A stretch of DNA of 64,000 nucleotides from an uncultured Oceanospirillaceae bacterium (GCA_913057435.1 CAJXNY010000023.1:1-64000); one strand, 5' to 3'; shown: positions 31,027-40,617, counted from the first letter of the stretch. The notes: generated by a model not told the origin, from the letters alone. Numbers and translations are program-made.

Positions 31027-32403
31027 GTGCAGCGAATAATACGGCGTGTCATCGGAGTACTGTGCCTGCTGCTGGCAACGCCGCTGTGGGCGCAGGTGTT
31101 TGATTATCAGGTGCGCTTTAATCGCAGCCTGACCGAATCCGAGACCCGTGTCTGTTTCAGCGATAGCATACCCCGGATGCTGATCACCGGCGATATAGCT
31201 GCGGCTCCGTTGTTAGCCGAGGTGCAGGTCCGTGGCGGCACCGTGCGGCGCAAGGCGAACCGGCTCTATCTGTTCCCGGACTCCGACCAGCTGTGTCTGA
31301 CTCTGGTGCAGCGCGTTAAGGCACAAAGTAGCAGCTATGACTGGCGCCGTCAGCGCAGAGGGAGCATGTGGTTTGGGCGGGATCTGGTGTTGCCCATTGG
31401 CAGCTGGCTCTGGCGTCCAGCGAAACTGACACCCGGGCAGCAGATCCAGCTTAGCTTTGATCTGCCCGCAGGGGTTAATATCTCCGCACCCTGGCCTGTA
31501 ATGGCAGCCAATACTTTTCGTATCGATCACCAGATGCCCTATAACTGGGCTGGCCGCATGGCTCTGGGGCGGTTTACCCCCATTGAGCTGAAGGTGGGAG
31601 AGCAGACGCTGGAAGTGGCAATGCTCGACGGACTGGAGCGACGGCGCAACCTGCTCGACTGGTTACAACAGGCAGCCACAACGGTTGCAGGGGTCTCCGG
31701 TTATTTCCCCACGGCCCGTACCCAGGTGCTGGTGCTGCCTGTCGGTGTGGATAAAGAAGCGGTTCCCTGGGCTGAGATCCAGCGCCAGGGGCGTCCGGCG
31801 GTCCACTTTTTTATTGATCAGCACCGGCCGATTTATGAGTTCACCCGTGACTGGACGGCGGTGCATGAATTCAGTCACCTGTTGCATCCTTATATCCTGC
31901 GTCAGGATGCCTGGCTGTTTGAAGGCATTGCCAGTTATTACCAGAATATTTCCCGTGTCCGTAGTGGTTTGCTGACAGAGCAACAGGCCTGGCAGAAACT
32001 CTATGACGGTTTTCAGCGAGGCAGTAAAAAAATCGGTGGCGCAGTGCTGCGCGACAGTAATGAAATTATGCAGTTTTACTGGGGTGGAGCGGCCTTCGTG
32101 CTGATGGCGGATGTAGAACTGCACCAGCGTTCAGGCCAGTCGCTGGCGGGTGTGCTGCATCGTTTTCGCCAGTGTTGCGGCGAGGATATGGGTCCCTGGA
32201 GTGCCAAAGTCATGTTGCGCCAGCTGGACCAGCTCAGCCAGGGGACAACCTTTATTCAACTATACCGCCAGCAGGTCAGTCGGCGGGCTTTCCCGGCGGT
32301 ATATGGTGTACTCGACCAATTGGGTGTTAAGGTTCGCAATGGCCGGGTATCCCTGGATAATGCTGCCCCGCTGGCAGGTATTCGTCGAGAAATTACACGT
32401 TAA
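31027..32403 (+). CDS. Secreted gluzincin-like HExxH metalloprotease-fold protein
   Basis: Signal peptide; 'TAVHEFSHLLHPYILRQDAWLFEGIASYYQNI' (HExxH and downstream E). Confidence 0.75.
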   Translation: MQRIIRRVIGVLCLLLATPLWAQVFDYQVRFNRSLTESETRVCFSDSIPRMLITGDIAAAPLLAEVQVRGGTVRRKANRLYLFPDSDQLCLTLVQRVKAQSSSYDWRRQRRGSMWFGRDLVLPIGSWLWRPAKLTPGQQIQLSFDLPAGVNISAPWPVMAANTFRIDHQMPYNWAGRMALGRFTPIELKVGEQTLEVAMLDGLERRRNLLDWLQQAATTVAGVSGYFPTARTQVLVLPVGVDKEAVPWAEIQRQGRPAVHFFIDQHRPIYEFTRDWTAVHEFSHLLHPYILRQDAWLFEGIASYYQNISRVRSGLLTEQQAWQKLYDGFQRGSKKIGGAVLRDSNEIMQFYWGGAAFVLMADVELHQRSGQSLAGVLHRFRQCCGEDMGPWSAKVMLRQLDQLSQGTTFIQLYRQQVSRRAFPAVYGVLDQLGVKVRNGRVSLDNAAPLAGIRREITR

Positions 32404-32627
32404 GAAAAAACACTTTCGATAATAGATGTGAATGTTTGTTTGATTAGAATAATGAAACTACAAATTAGTCTAATATCATAAACTTCAATCATTAGACTTT
32501 GGCATGATTACTTATGTTTCTCCTGTTTTTTGTTAAAACATTCGCTGCATCCGTATTCAAAGCTGGTGGATATAGTGGTAGGATTGCTCGCCGCTTTAAG
32601 ATGGAAAGCTGCTTCTAATAAGAATTT

Positions 32628-33560
32628 TTGAGAAAGGATTTCTCTATGAGTAATGAAAAAAACCTTACTTTTTGGGTTAAAGATAGTATAGCGAAAAAAA
32701 TAACCGATGCCGTTTGTTCAATGCAAAATGAAGGTTTGTCTAGAACTCTGGATGCAGCTTTTTTCATAAAAAAAACATTGCCTGAAGAAATAATATTCGC
32801 CTTAGAAAATATTGGTAGCAAGGGTTCTTTACACAATTCTATTGTTATCCATGGGCTATTTGAATCAAATGATCCCGATGTTGCTCTGACCATTCATGAA
32901 TCTGTTTCTCGCTACTTGTGTGGTATCAATGACATTCAATATAGGTATGAAGACCATAAGGCTATCTATCCTAAGTTAGAGGGCAGGATGTCTTCTGAGT
33001 GGGGGAATGGTGTTGGAGAAATATCACCTCACTGCGATGATTTATATGAGAATATTGATTCTGATCTTCTGTCCCTTACCGTTGTTAAGGATAATACCTT
33101 GTGCCCCACACTCATATATAATTCAAATGAACTCGTAGATTCATTGTCGGAAGAAAGTCAGGCGTTATTAAAAGTAGCCCCAGTTAGATACCGATCCGGT
33201 CGAAACGTTGTTGGTGAGAAAATTGAACGTATTCGCCCTGTTATTGAACAAAATGGCGATGATGTTCTATATAACATTGATTTTAGAGTCGAGAGAAACT
33301 ACGGGGACCGGATGGTTGCTGTTGATATTGAAAATCAGTCTCTGATTGATCAGCTAAGATCCAATCTTAATCACGTTAAACCAGTCTCGGCGGATGGTAA
33401 ACCAGGAACCTTTCTTGTGATTAATAATCGAAAAGTTCTGCATTCCAGGGAAAAAATCCCCAAAGAACAGACCTTTTCTAAGCCGGAAGAGTCTGATCGG
33501 TTACTTTTTAGATCAAAAGGTCAAAAAGCCATACTAAAAAGCATCAGCTCATTAGGTTGA
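32628..33560 (+). CDS. Fe(II)/2-oxoglutarate-dependent oxygenase, clavaminate-synthase-like (TauD superfamily)
   Basis: HxD 'ISPHCDDLYENIDSDLLSLTVV', distal His 'PGTFLVINNRKVLHSREK', C-terminal Arg 'SDRLLFRSKG'. Confidence 0.78.
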   Translation: MRKDFSMSNEKNLTFWVKDSIAKKITDAVCSMQNEGLSRTLDAAFFIKKTLPEEIIFALENIGSKGSLHNSIVIHGLFESNDPDVALTIHESVSRYLCGINDIQYRYEDHKAIYPKLEGRMSSEWGNGVGEISPHCDDLYENIDSDLLSLTVVKDNTLCPTLIYNSNELVDSLSEESQALLKVAPVRYRSGRNVVGEKIERIRPVIEQNGDDVLYNIDFRVERNYGDRMVAVDIENQSLIDQLRSNLNHVKPVSADGKPGTFLVINNRKVLHSREKIPKEQTFSKPEESDRLLFRSKGQKAILKSISSLG

Positions 33561-33622
33561 TATTTCCTGTTTCCTGTCGGGAAGGTTAGATCGCTCTGGC
33601 CTTCCAGCTCTAAAGTGTAACT

Positions 33623-34570
33623 ATGAACGGAATAATAAATGCTATACTCCCTATTGTTGGCTTGCTGGCAATAGGTTACTTTTGTAAAAAAAATTGGATT
33701 AAAGATAGCAGTTTCTGGAATAATGTAAATAAACTTATTTATTACATAATGTTTCCTTGTCTTATGGTTAGTTCAATTGGGCGTGCTAACTTTGACGAGA
33801 CCACTGATTTCTCTTTCATCCCTGTTCTTGTCTTTATTGTTATCTTTTTTGTTGCATGTATATGGTTAGCAAAGCCGCTTTTTAAAAGTGAGGGGTTTTG
33901 GGTTGCTTTTATTCAGGGAGGAGTTAGGTATAATAGCTATGTCTTTATAGCAATTACTTTGTTTTATGTTGATGATGATGTTATGCCTGTCATCGCACTT
34001 ATTACAGCCTTTCTGGTTATGACAACAAATGTTATTAGTGTGTTTATTCTTAATAAATATTCTGAAAACAAACTGGGGCAGGTAGATACGATACTTGCTA
34101 CGCTGAAAAACCCTCTTGTCTTTTCTTGCTTGCTTGGACTTGGTGTTAATGCGTTGTCTCACCTGATTCCAATAATCACCCACATTACCTGGATTAATAA
34201 TATGCTAGGGCATATTGGTAAGGCGTCGCTTACCTTAAGTTTGATGTCTGTGGGCGCATCACTAAATTTTGGCGTATTTAAGGATAATTTAATGGAAATT
34301 ATTCTGTGCTCTGGGGTTAAGTTGATTTTGTTGCCATTGACCGTTGTATTCGTATTATTAGTGCTCGATTTTGACCCGTTGCTTACGCTTGTCTGTATGA
34401 TTTATGCGGGTAGTCCCTGTTCCTCTAATGCGACGGCAATGACTCAGGCGATGGGGGGGGATTATGAGTCAATGAGCATGATAATCAGTGTGCAAACTGT
34501 TTTATCAATTCTGACACTACCTGTGCTTATGTACGGTTATTCAGTCTACGTTACTTCCCTGGCGCTTTAG
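33623..34570 (+). CDS. AEC (auxin efflux carrier) family permease
   Basis: Polytopic; 'ILPIVGLLAIGYFCKKNWI', 'GKASLTLSLMSVGASLNFG', 'AGSPCSSNATAMTQAMGGD'. Confidence 0.85.
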   Translation: MNGIINAILPIVGLLAIGYFCKKNWIKDSSFWNNVNKLIYYIMFPCLMVSSIGRANFDETTDFSFIPVLVFIVIFFVACIWLAKPLFKSEGFWVAFIQGGVRYNSYVFIAITLFYVDDDVMPVIALITAFLVMTTNVISVFILNKYSENKLGQVDTILATLKNPLVFSCLLGLGVNALSHLIPIITHITWINNMLGHIGKASLTLSLMSVGASLNFGVFKDNLMEIILCSGVKLILLPLTVVFVLLVLDFDPLLTLVCMIYAGSPCSSNATAMTQAMGGDYESMSMIISVQTVLSILTLPVLMYGYSVYVTSLAL

Positions 34571-34589
34571 TGACCTGAAAATCGATATC

Positions 34590-34641
34590 AGGAATCTGTC
34601 GGGTTTTCCGCAGTTGGTCATGTCAAATTCGACAGGTTCCT
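34590..34641. terminator. Imperfect inverted repeat between convergent AEC and TetR genes
   Basis: AGGAATCTGTCG ... CGACAGGTTCCT (12-bp arms, one mismatch). Confidence 0.45.
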
Positions 34642-34649
34642 GGTGGTGC

Positions 34650-35213
34650 TTACTTGTTTGTTTGTATTGATGCTACGCAGCTGGCCAGTAGTGATTCAGC
34701 CAGTTCATCATCATTCAGGGCGCGGGCGACTGCCAGCCCACCGATCATCATTACTGCCGTTTGCAGAGCTTTCTGGGTTACCGCTGTGTTAGTGGCCGTT
34801 TCGGATGAGGTGTCATTCTGCTGTTTGCGTTGTATTAACTGAATGAAACCACGAAATGTCTCCGTCCAGGCGTTACGTACCAGTTCATCCCGCTGGGCAA
34901 CGTCGCTAATCAGAAATGCCAGTGGGCACTGAAATTGCTCACTGTTACGGTGCGCCATGCTGAGATAGCTCTGACAGGTCTGCTCCAAGCTGGATTCCTG
35001 GGCCGCCAGTCGCTGTGCTGTGGCGCGGATGGTTTCACTGTACAGTTGCGACTTTGAATTGAAGTGACTGTAAAAGGCCCCCCGGGTCATGCCTGCTGCC
35101 TGCATTACTTCATTGATACCCACCTGATCAAAGCCCTGTTTACTGAATAACTCACCTGCGGCACGGAGAATGCGTTGTCGGCTGTCGTTTTTGTGCTCTG
35201 GGTGCCAGCTCAT
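34650..35213 (-). CDS. TetR/AcrR-family transcriptional regulator
   Basis: 'RQRILRAAGELFSKQGFDQVGINEVMQAAGMTRGAFYSHFNSKSQLYSE'. Confidence 0.93.
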   Translation of the reverse strand: MSWHPEHKNDSRQRILRAAGELFSKQGFDQVGINEVMQAAGMTRGAFYSHFNSKSQLYSETIRATAQRLAAQESSLEQTCQSYLSMAHRNSEQFQCPLAFLISDVAQRDELVRNAWTETFRGFIQLIQRKQQNDTSSETATNTAVTQKALQTAVMMIGGLAVARALNDDELAESLLASCVASIQTNK

Positions 35214-35353
35214 ATCTGTGCTCCATCTATGTCTGTGGTAAGAACCGGGTATTGTTGCAGTTTGCCAGAGTCCGAAAATATGTTCTTGATCATATTCTGT
35301 TCGGCACGCAGTCTGCCGCTACTAATATGACTGTGAACAGAGAGAAATTGGTT

Positions 35354-36001
35354 ATGCAGCAAGATATTCAGATCCTGGGCCCGACCTTCAGTACCTTCGT
35401 TCGTACGGTGATGCTGTGTTGTGAAGAAAAGGACATTCGTTATCAGGCCGGACTGAGCTGGGATGGAAACGAGATCGGCTTCAAAAGTGCTGAGCGTTAT
35501 GCACTGCACCCCTGGGGCAAGGTTCCGGTGATTAAACATCAGGGGCTGACGCTCTATGAAACCGCCTCAATTCTGCGCTATCTCGACGGCATGTTCGATG
35601 GTATAGCGTTACAGCCTGTGGACCCGGTGCTGCGGGCGCAGGTAGATCAGTGGTGTGGTGCACTGGGTAGCTATGTGGATAAAGCGCTGGTGCGGGATTA
35701 TCTGCTGGAGTTTGCCTTCCCCAAAGGGGAGAACGGTGCGGTCAGGCTGGCTGAGGTGGCCCAGGCTGAACCTGCTGTCAAAGAGACGCTGGCGTTGCTG
35801 AACACTCAGCTGGGTGAGCAGTCATTCCTGTGTGGTGAGCAACTGAGCCTGGCAGATCTGATGGTGCTGCCGATGCTGGATTACCTGGCGGGATTACCTC
35901 TGGGAGGTGGTCTGTTAGCTGAGCAACCCACGTTAAACGCTTACCTTCAGCGCCTGCGTGCACGACCGTCAGCCCGGACGGTCCTTCAAACTGCCAGCTG
36001 A
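35354..36001 (+). CDS. Glutathione S-transferase family protein
   Basis: 'ILGPTFSTFVRTVMLCCEEKDIRYQ', 'NPWGKVPVI'-like 'HPWGKVPVIKHQGLTLYETASILRYLD', C-terminal GST helix bundle. Confidence 0.9.
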   Translation: MQQDIQILGPTFSTFVRTVMLCCEEKDIRYQAGLSWDGNEIGFKSAERYALHPWGKVPVIKHQGLTLYETASILRYLDGMFDGIALQPVDPVLRAQVDQWCGALGSYVDKALVRDYLLEFAFPKGENGAVRLAEVAQAEPAVKETLALLNTQLGEQSFLCGEQLSLADLMVLPMLDYLAGLPLGGGLLAEQPTLNAYLQRLRARPSARTVLQTAS

Positions 36002-36867
36002 GTTGCCAGCCAGGCTTGAAACTTTTCAAATGCAGCGCTCGCCGGGCGCTGCTTCGACCAGAGTAACGCGTAGCCGTAGGGGCTGTCGTTCTCCACGTCA
36101 CAGGCCACTACCAGTGAGCCGTCTGCCAGCTCCCGCTGGATCATCTCCCGGTCAAATAACAGGAACAGATCGCCCAGCATGCAGGCTTCGATTGCCTGAG
36201 CGCCGTTCTGCACCGACATGCTGCACCGTTGCCGGTCGGCCTGAATACCATGGCGGGCAAACCAGCTTTTCCAGCGATCGCTGTGGGCGGCAACATCCAG
36301 CAGAGGTTGATGTTGCAGCTGGTGGGCGCCCAGTGGCTGGCTGAAGCGCTTGAGCAGCGCTGGACGGCAGACAATTACGGATTGTTCGGCCAGTAAAAAC
36401 TGCTGATTGACCTGTGGCCAGCGGTGGTTCCCATGGCGGATCAGGCCATCCACTTGCTGGCTTTCAAGATCAACCTGTTCAGTGGTTGCCTGAACGGACA
36501 GTTCAATATCCGGGTAATGAGACTGGAAATCACTGAGCCGGGGCATCAGCCAGCGGGTAGCAAAGATCGGTGCGCAGCTGATACGGACTACCGGCTGGGT
36601 GGGTTGTAGCGCCAGCTCGGCGGCATGGTGCAGCTGATGCAGGGGCTGGTTGATGCTCTGGTAAAGGGTGCGACCAGGCTCGGTCAGGCGGACCTGCTTA
36701 TCCAGCCGATGAAACAGCTTGTAACCTAGTTGTCGTTCAAGGTTACGGATCTGATGGCTGACAGCCGATGGGCTGATATGCAGCTGTTCGGCGGCCCGCT
36801 GGAAGCTTTCGCCCCGGGCGGTACAGGCAAATGTATTAAGGCTGTTAAGCGGGATTTTGAAATGCAT
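35986..36867 (-). CDS. LysR-family transcriptional regulator
   Basis: 'LNSLNTFACTARGESFQRAAEQLHISPSAVSHQIRNLERQLGYKLFHRL'. Confidence 0.93.
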   Translation of the reverse strand: MHFKIPLNSLNTFACTARGESFQRAAEQLHISPSAVSHQIRNLERQLGYKLFHRLDKQVRLTEPGRTLYQSINQPLHQLHHAAELALQPTQPVVRISCAPIFATRWLMPRLSDFQSHYPDIELSVQATTEQVDLESQQVDGLIRHGNHRWPQVNQQFLLAEQSVIVCRPALLKRFSQPLGAHQLQHQPLLDVAAHSDRWKSWFARHGIQADRQRCSMSVQNGAQAIEACMLGDLFLLFDREMIQRELADGSLVVACDVENDSPYGYALLWSKQRPASAAFEKFQAWLATQLAV

Positions 36868-36974
36868 ACAGATGAGTTTAGCTCACCTGTGGTGCGAGGA
36901 TAAGCCTTTTGTCAGATGTCTGGCCTGAACGTAGCCTGTGGGTAAGTTATCTGTCTGGCTGAAGGGGGAACACA

Positions 36975-37187
36975 TTGATTAATAAGATAAAACGTACAGA
37001 GAGTGGGGCCATTGATATGGATTTCTATATTGCTCGCGGACGTTATCTGCGGGCGATAGAAGTGCAGAACCGGTCTGCTGGCAGGATTACTTTGCTCATC
37101 CACTGGCTTCGAGGTATCTTTCCCCGCTGGCGTGCTGCCCTGGTGGGGAGGCCAAAAGTTGCGACAGGTCAACAGGAGCTGAAGTAG
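36975..37187 (+). CDS. Small basic protein of unknown function
   Basis: 70 aa; 'MDFYIARGRYLRAIEVQNRSAG' resembles short conserved proteobacterial small proteins with an (I)AxGRxLRA motif. Confidence 0.5.
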   Translation: MINKIKRTESGAIDMDFYIARGRYLRAIEVQNRSAGRITLLIHWLRGIFPRWRAALVGRPKVATGQQELK

Positions 37188-37592
37188 CACAGTAAGTGCC
37201 GGGCTGAAGTGATAGTTTAGCCGGTCGATAACGTGGCAGATTCAAACAGTAATGAGTGTTTCCTGGCAGTGGGGCTTGTCTGTGTTTGTGAATTCAGAAA
37301 TCATGCCTGCTGCCGATACGGTGTATAGAACAACATAAATGATAGTGGCCGGATCTTACCTGATCAGTATGATGTTCGGCGCAATGTGCTTTTTTGCACC
37401 GTCCAGAGTTAACCATGACGCCTGGCGGGCCTTGAAGCGATGATGTAACAGTCTGCAGACAGTTAACTGGCTGTTAATGACAGCACAGATTATGCAGCGC
37501 ACATGGCGCAGCGCTCTGAGAACGCGAAAATTGGTGCAAGGTCTCGGAGATCACGACGTTCATGGGCCGCTAGAATAAGGAGAAAATAGCAA

Positions 37593-37916
37593 GTGGCGAC
37601 ATCCGATAAAGATTGGCAGAGAGCACGAGAGCTTCACCCGGTACTGGTGCAGCGATATCTAAACGGCTTCTTTACTGAAGTGGATTCCATTACCCAGAAT
37701 CGCGGCACGGATCTGCGTTCTCCCTACCGGGATCTGTATAAACTGATCAGTGAGCGGGACAAACTGATTCCCGAACTGTTCGAAGGGATGACTCACAGTA
37801 ATATGTGGGTGCGGGTATTGTCCTGGAAGCGCCATGGGCTGCTGACCAAAGAAGAAGAACGTACCTTTACCTTTGAAATTCAGGAAGCGCTGCGCAAGGT
37901 CTCTGTTGATCGTTAA
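37593..37916 (+). CDS. Hypothetical protein
   Basis: 107 aa, RBS-like AAGGAG upstream, typical codon usage. Confidence 0.65.
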   Translation: MATSDKDWQRARELHPVLVQRYLNGFFTEVDSITQNRGTDLRSPYRDLYKLISERDKLIPELFEGMTHSNMWVRVLSWKRHGLLTKEEERTFTFEIQEALRKVSVDR

Positions 37917-37982
37917 TGCAAGGCTGGGTTGCGGTGTTCACCGCAACTATCCCACCCGCCTCGGATCAGAGGTACTGATGTC

Positions 37983-38585
37983 TCAACGTTGCAGAAACTG
38001 CTGCTGAATCTGGTAATCAGCGATCAGCCGGTTGGCGTACGTAATGGACTCTGCTGGAATGCTGGCCGGTAACTCAGGCAGTGCACAGCCAGATTTAATC
38101 AGGAACTGAATCAGTGGCTGGTCGAACTGTTGCAGCGCGCTGACCAGCAGCGCCGGGTAGCTGTTCAGATCCGCGCCGTGCTGCTGTAACCGGCTCAGGT
38201 GCAGCGGCAGCTGGTTGCTGGCACAGTTATCCACACACAACTGTAGTAGCCCTCGACCTTGCATATCGGGCTGGTGGACATCTGCCCCGGCGGCCAGCAA
38301 CACACTGAGCAGTGGCAGGCTGTTGGTTTGTGCCAGCGCCAGTGCGGTCAGGGGCTCGCCGGTGGAGCTGCGTGTTTCGGCCAGGCCGCCTTTACTGAGT
38401 ATCAGTGCCAGAGCGTGGGGCTGGCTGGCATGGATGGCCAGCTCCATCACCGTCTGCCCCTGGTGAACGGGGCTGTTCAGGCTCTGCTCGTCAAACTTGT
38501 TCAGTAATGGTCCCAGTGTATCCAGCTCACCATTCTCGATCGACTCGATCAGCTTTTGCTCACGGCCTTTCAGAAATTCAAACAT
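37983..38585 (-). CDS. Ankyrin-repeat protein
   Basis: Repeats 'GQTVMELAIHASQPHALALILSKGG', 'GEPLTALALAQTNSLPLLSVLLAAGADVHQPDMQGRGLLQLCV'. Confidence 0.85.
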   Translation of the reverse strand: MFEFLKGREQKLIESIENGELDTLGPLLNKFDEQSLNSPVHQGQTVMELAIHASQPHALALILSKGGLAETRSSTGEPLTALALAQTNSLPLLSVLLAAGADVHQPDMQGRGLLQLCVDNCASNQLPLHLSRLQQHGADLNSYPALLVSALQQFDQPLIQFLIKSGCALPELPASIPAESITYANRLIADYQIQQQFLQR

Positions 38586-38634
38586 TCGCTACTCCACTGA
38601 TCGGTTATAAAATCTCGCGCATGGGTCATGGCAG

Positions 38635-39288
38635 TCAGCCGCGCTGTTTACTCAGTATATCGGTCATTTTCTGTTGCCACAGTTCTGACAGGCCGGGCAG
38701 GGCGATGGCGGCTTCCAGCTCGGCAATGGCCGGCGTTTTACTGCGGTAAAGCTGCCAGAAGCGGGCAATACTCCAGTCCGGATTCAGCTGACTGAGACGC
38801 TGGAAGGTATCACCGGCATTGGCTGTACCTTCGTCCAGCACGCGGAAATACCAGCCGCTCAGACCCTGACTGTCGATGAACTTCACCAGCGCCGGTTCTT
38901 CAAAGCGGGCGTTTATTTTCCAGCAGGGTTTACGTGGCTCACTGACCTGCAGACGGGCACTGCCCAGCTGCCAGATATCGCCAATGCAGACATCGTCAGC
39001 ACATAGCTGCGGGGTGCTGAAATTTTCCCCCATGGTGCCGGGACGCAGCTGGCTTTCCAGCGCCGGAAACGCCGCCGCCAGCTGTTGATATTCCAGTGCC
39101 GAGTACTGATGTACGGCTTTATCCGGGCCGCCGTGATTAACAAGGTCAGCCTGCTCATCACCGGCCAGTCCGGCAAAGGTAATGCTGACCGGGCCGCTAA
39201 TAGTTGTTTTCACAATGGCGCTGGGTTTGCCATGGGGGCCCAGTGGCTGTGTTTTGCCCCGGTAGAGGTTGGTGATGGTGGTCTGCAT
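38635..39288 (-). CDS. MOSC-domain protein (YiiM-like)
   Basis: 'LAGDEQADLVNHGGPDKAVHQYSALEYQ', 'GTMGENFSTPQLCADDVCIGDIWQLGSARLQVSEPRKPCWKINARF'. Confidence 0.92.
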   Translation of the reverse strand: MQTTITNLYRGKTQPLGPHGKPSAIVKTTISGPVSITFAGLAGDEQADLVNHGGPDKAVHQYSALEYQQLAAAFPALESQLRPGTMGENFSTPQLCADDVCIGDIWQLGSARLQVSEPRKPCWKINARFEEPALVKFIDSQGLSGWYFRVLDEGTANAGDTFQRLSQLNPDWSIARFWQLYRSKTPAIAELEAAIALPGLSELWQQKMTDILSKQRG

Positions 39289-39439
39289 AGCGGATATCCT
39301 CAATCGTCCTGATACGAGGGGCAGTCTACGTGGCAGTGGAAAAAAAGCCAGCCCGGCAAAGGCTGCTGACAGTCATTGTCAGCAGGGGGCAGGCACACTG
39401 CTGTTCGACATAAAAATAGCCCAACAGGAGCTGTAAATA

Positions 39440-39763
39440 ATGACAACCACCGTTATGGAAATGGTTAACTTTACCCTCAAACCCGGTACTGATAATGCGC
39501 AGTGGCTGGCCAGCGCAGCTGAGCTGGAGGGTTTCCTGCACCAGCAGCCGGGGTTTCTGTATCGCGCTTTGACGCAGGATGAACAGGGCCTCTGGTACGA
39601 TGTGGTGTACTGGCGGGATATGGATGCGGCAGTTGCCGGTGGGAAGGCGTTTATGGCCTCCAGTCAGGGCCAGCAGATGTGCCAGTTTATCGAGCTGGAG
39701 ACGGTAAAAGTGCGTCATATGCCGGTCAGTGTTGAGGTGATGAGCTGCCAGGGTGCAGACTGA
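39440..39763 (+). CDS. Dimeric alpha/beta-barrel (ABM-like) protein
   Basis: 'MEMVNFTLKPGTDNAQWLASAAELEGFLHQQPGFLYRALTQDEQGLWYDVVYWRD'. Confidence 0.7.
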   Translation: MTTTVMEMVNFTLKPGTDNAQWLASAAELEGFLHQQPGFLYRALTQDEQGLWYDVVYWRDMDAAVAGGKAFMASSQGQQMCQFIELETVKVRHMPVSVEVMSCQGAD

Positions 39764-39799
39764 CGTAACGTGAATTTGTTGTAAACAGAAAGGATCACC

Positions 39800-40501
39800 A
39801 TGCAAAAAGGCGAGCGCCTGTTTCAGTTACTAACCCTGCTGCGTAGCCGTCGCACCGTGATGACAGCGGCGCAGCTGGCGCAGCGGCTGGAGGTGTCGGA
39901 GCGCACCATTTATCGAGATATGCAGGCGCTATCCCTGTCAGGAATCCCTATTCAGAGTGAAGCCGGGGTCGGTTATCGTCTGCAACCCGGCTTTGCCGTA
40001 CCGCCGCTGATGTTTGATGAAGCGGAGCTGGAAGCGTTGCTGCTGGGGGTGCGGATGGTGCAGGGCTGGAGTGATAAAAGCCTTGGCCAGGCGGCTGACC
40101 GGGCCTTGCAGAAAATCCATGCGGTATTGCCTGAAGCACTACACCAGCGTCACTGCGATCAGCCCGAATGGCTGCTGGTGCCGGATTACTTTCAGCACAA
40201 CAGTCAGTACAGCGATCAGCTGCGGGGTGCGATCAAAGCCTGCCTGCGCGTGTCGATTGATTATCAGCGCGCAGACAACATGCCTTCACAACGAACACTG
40301 TGTCCGCTGGGGCTGGTGTACTGGGGGAAAGTCTGGTGTCTGCTGGCCTGGTGTGAATTACGTGGCCAGTACCGGCAGTTTCGGCTGGACCGGATTCAGG
40401 CACTAGAAGTGCTGGAGATGCACTTCAGCACCGGCCCTGACTGCAACCTGCAACACTGCCTGCAGGTAATGACGGCGGAGGAAGCTGCGAAGCATACTTA
40501 G
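39800..40501 (+). CDS. YafY-type transcriptional regulator (HTH_11 + WYL)
   Basis: 'MTAAQLAQRLEVSERTIYRDMQALSLSGIPIQSEAGVGYRL', 'LCPLGLVYWGKVWCLLAWCELRGQYRQFRLDRI'. Confidence 0.92.
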   Translation: MQKGERLFQLLTLLRSRRTVMTAAQLAQRLEVSERTIYRDMQALSLSGIPIQSEAGVGYRLQPGFAVPPLMFDEAELEALLLGVRMVQGWSDKSLGQAADRALQKIHAVLPEALHQRHCDQPEWLLVPDYFQHNSQYSDQLRGAIKACLRVSIDYQRADNMPSQRTLCPLGLVYWGKVWCLLAWCELRGQYRQFRLDRIQALEVLEMHFSTGPDCNLQHCLQVMTAEEAAKHT

Positions 40502-40617
40502 TTCCGCTGCTCGGTGTGGTTTTACGTCTGCGCCTGTTCCAGAACCGGACGCGCATGGAATGCGCTGCTACAGCGGTAGCAGGCTGTCCCACGGGCGTCC
40601 GGTTACCAATCGCGGGC

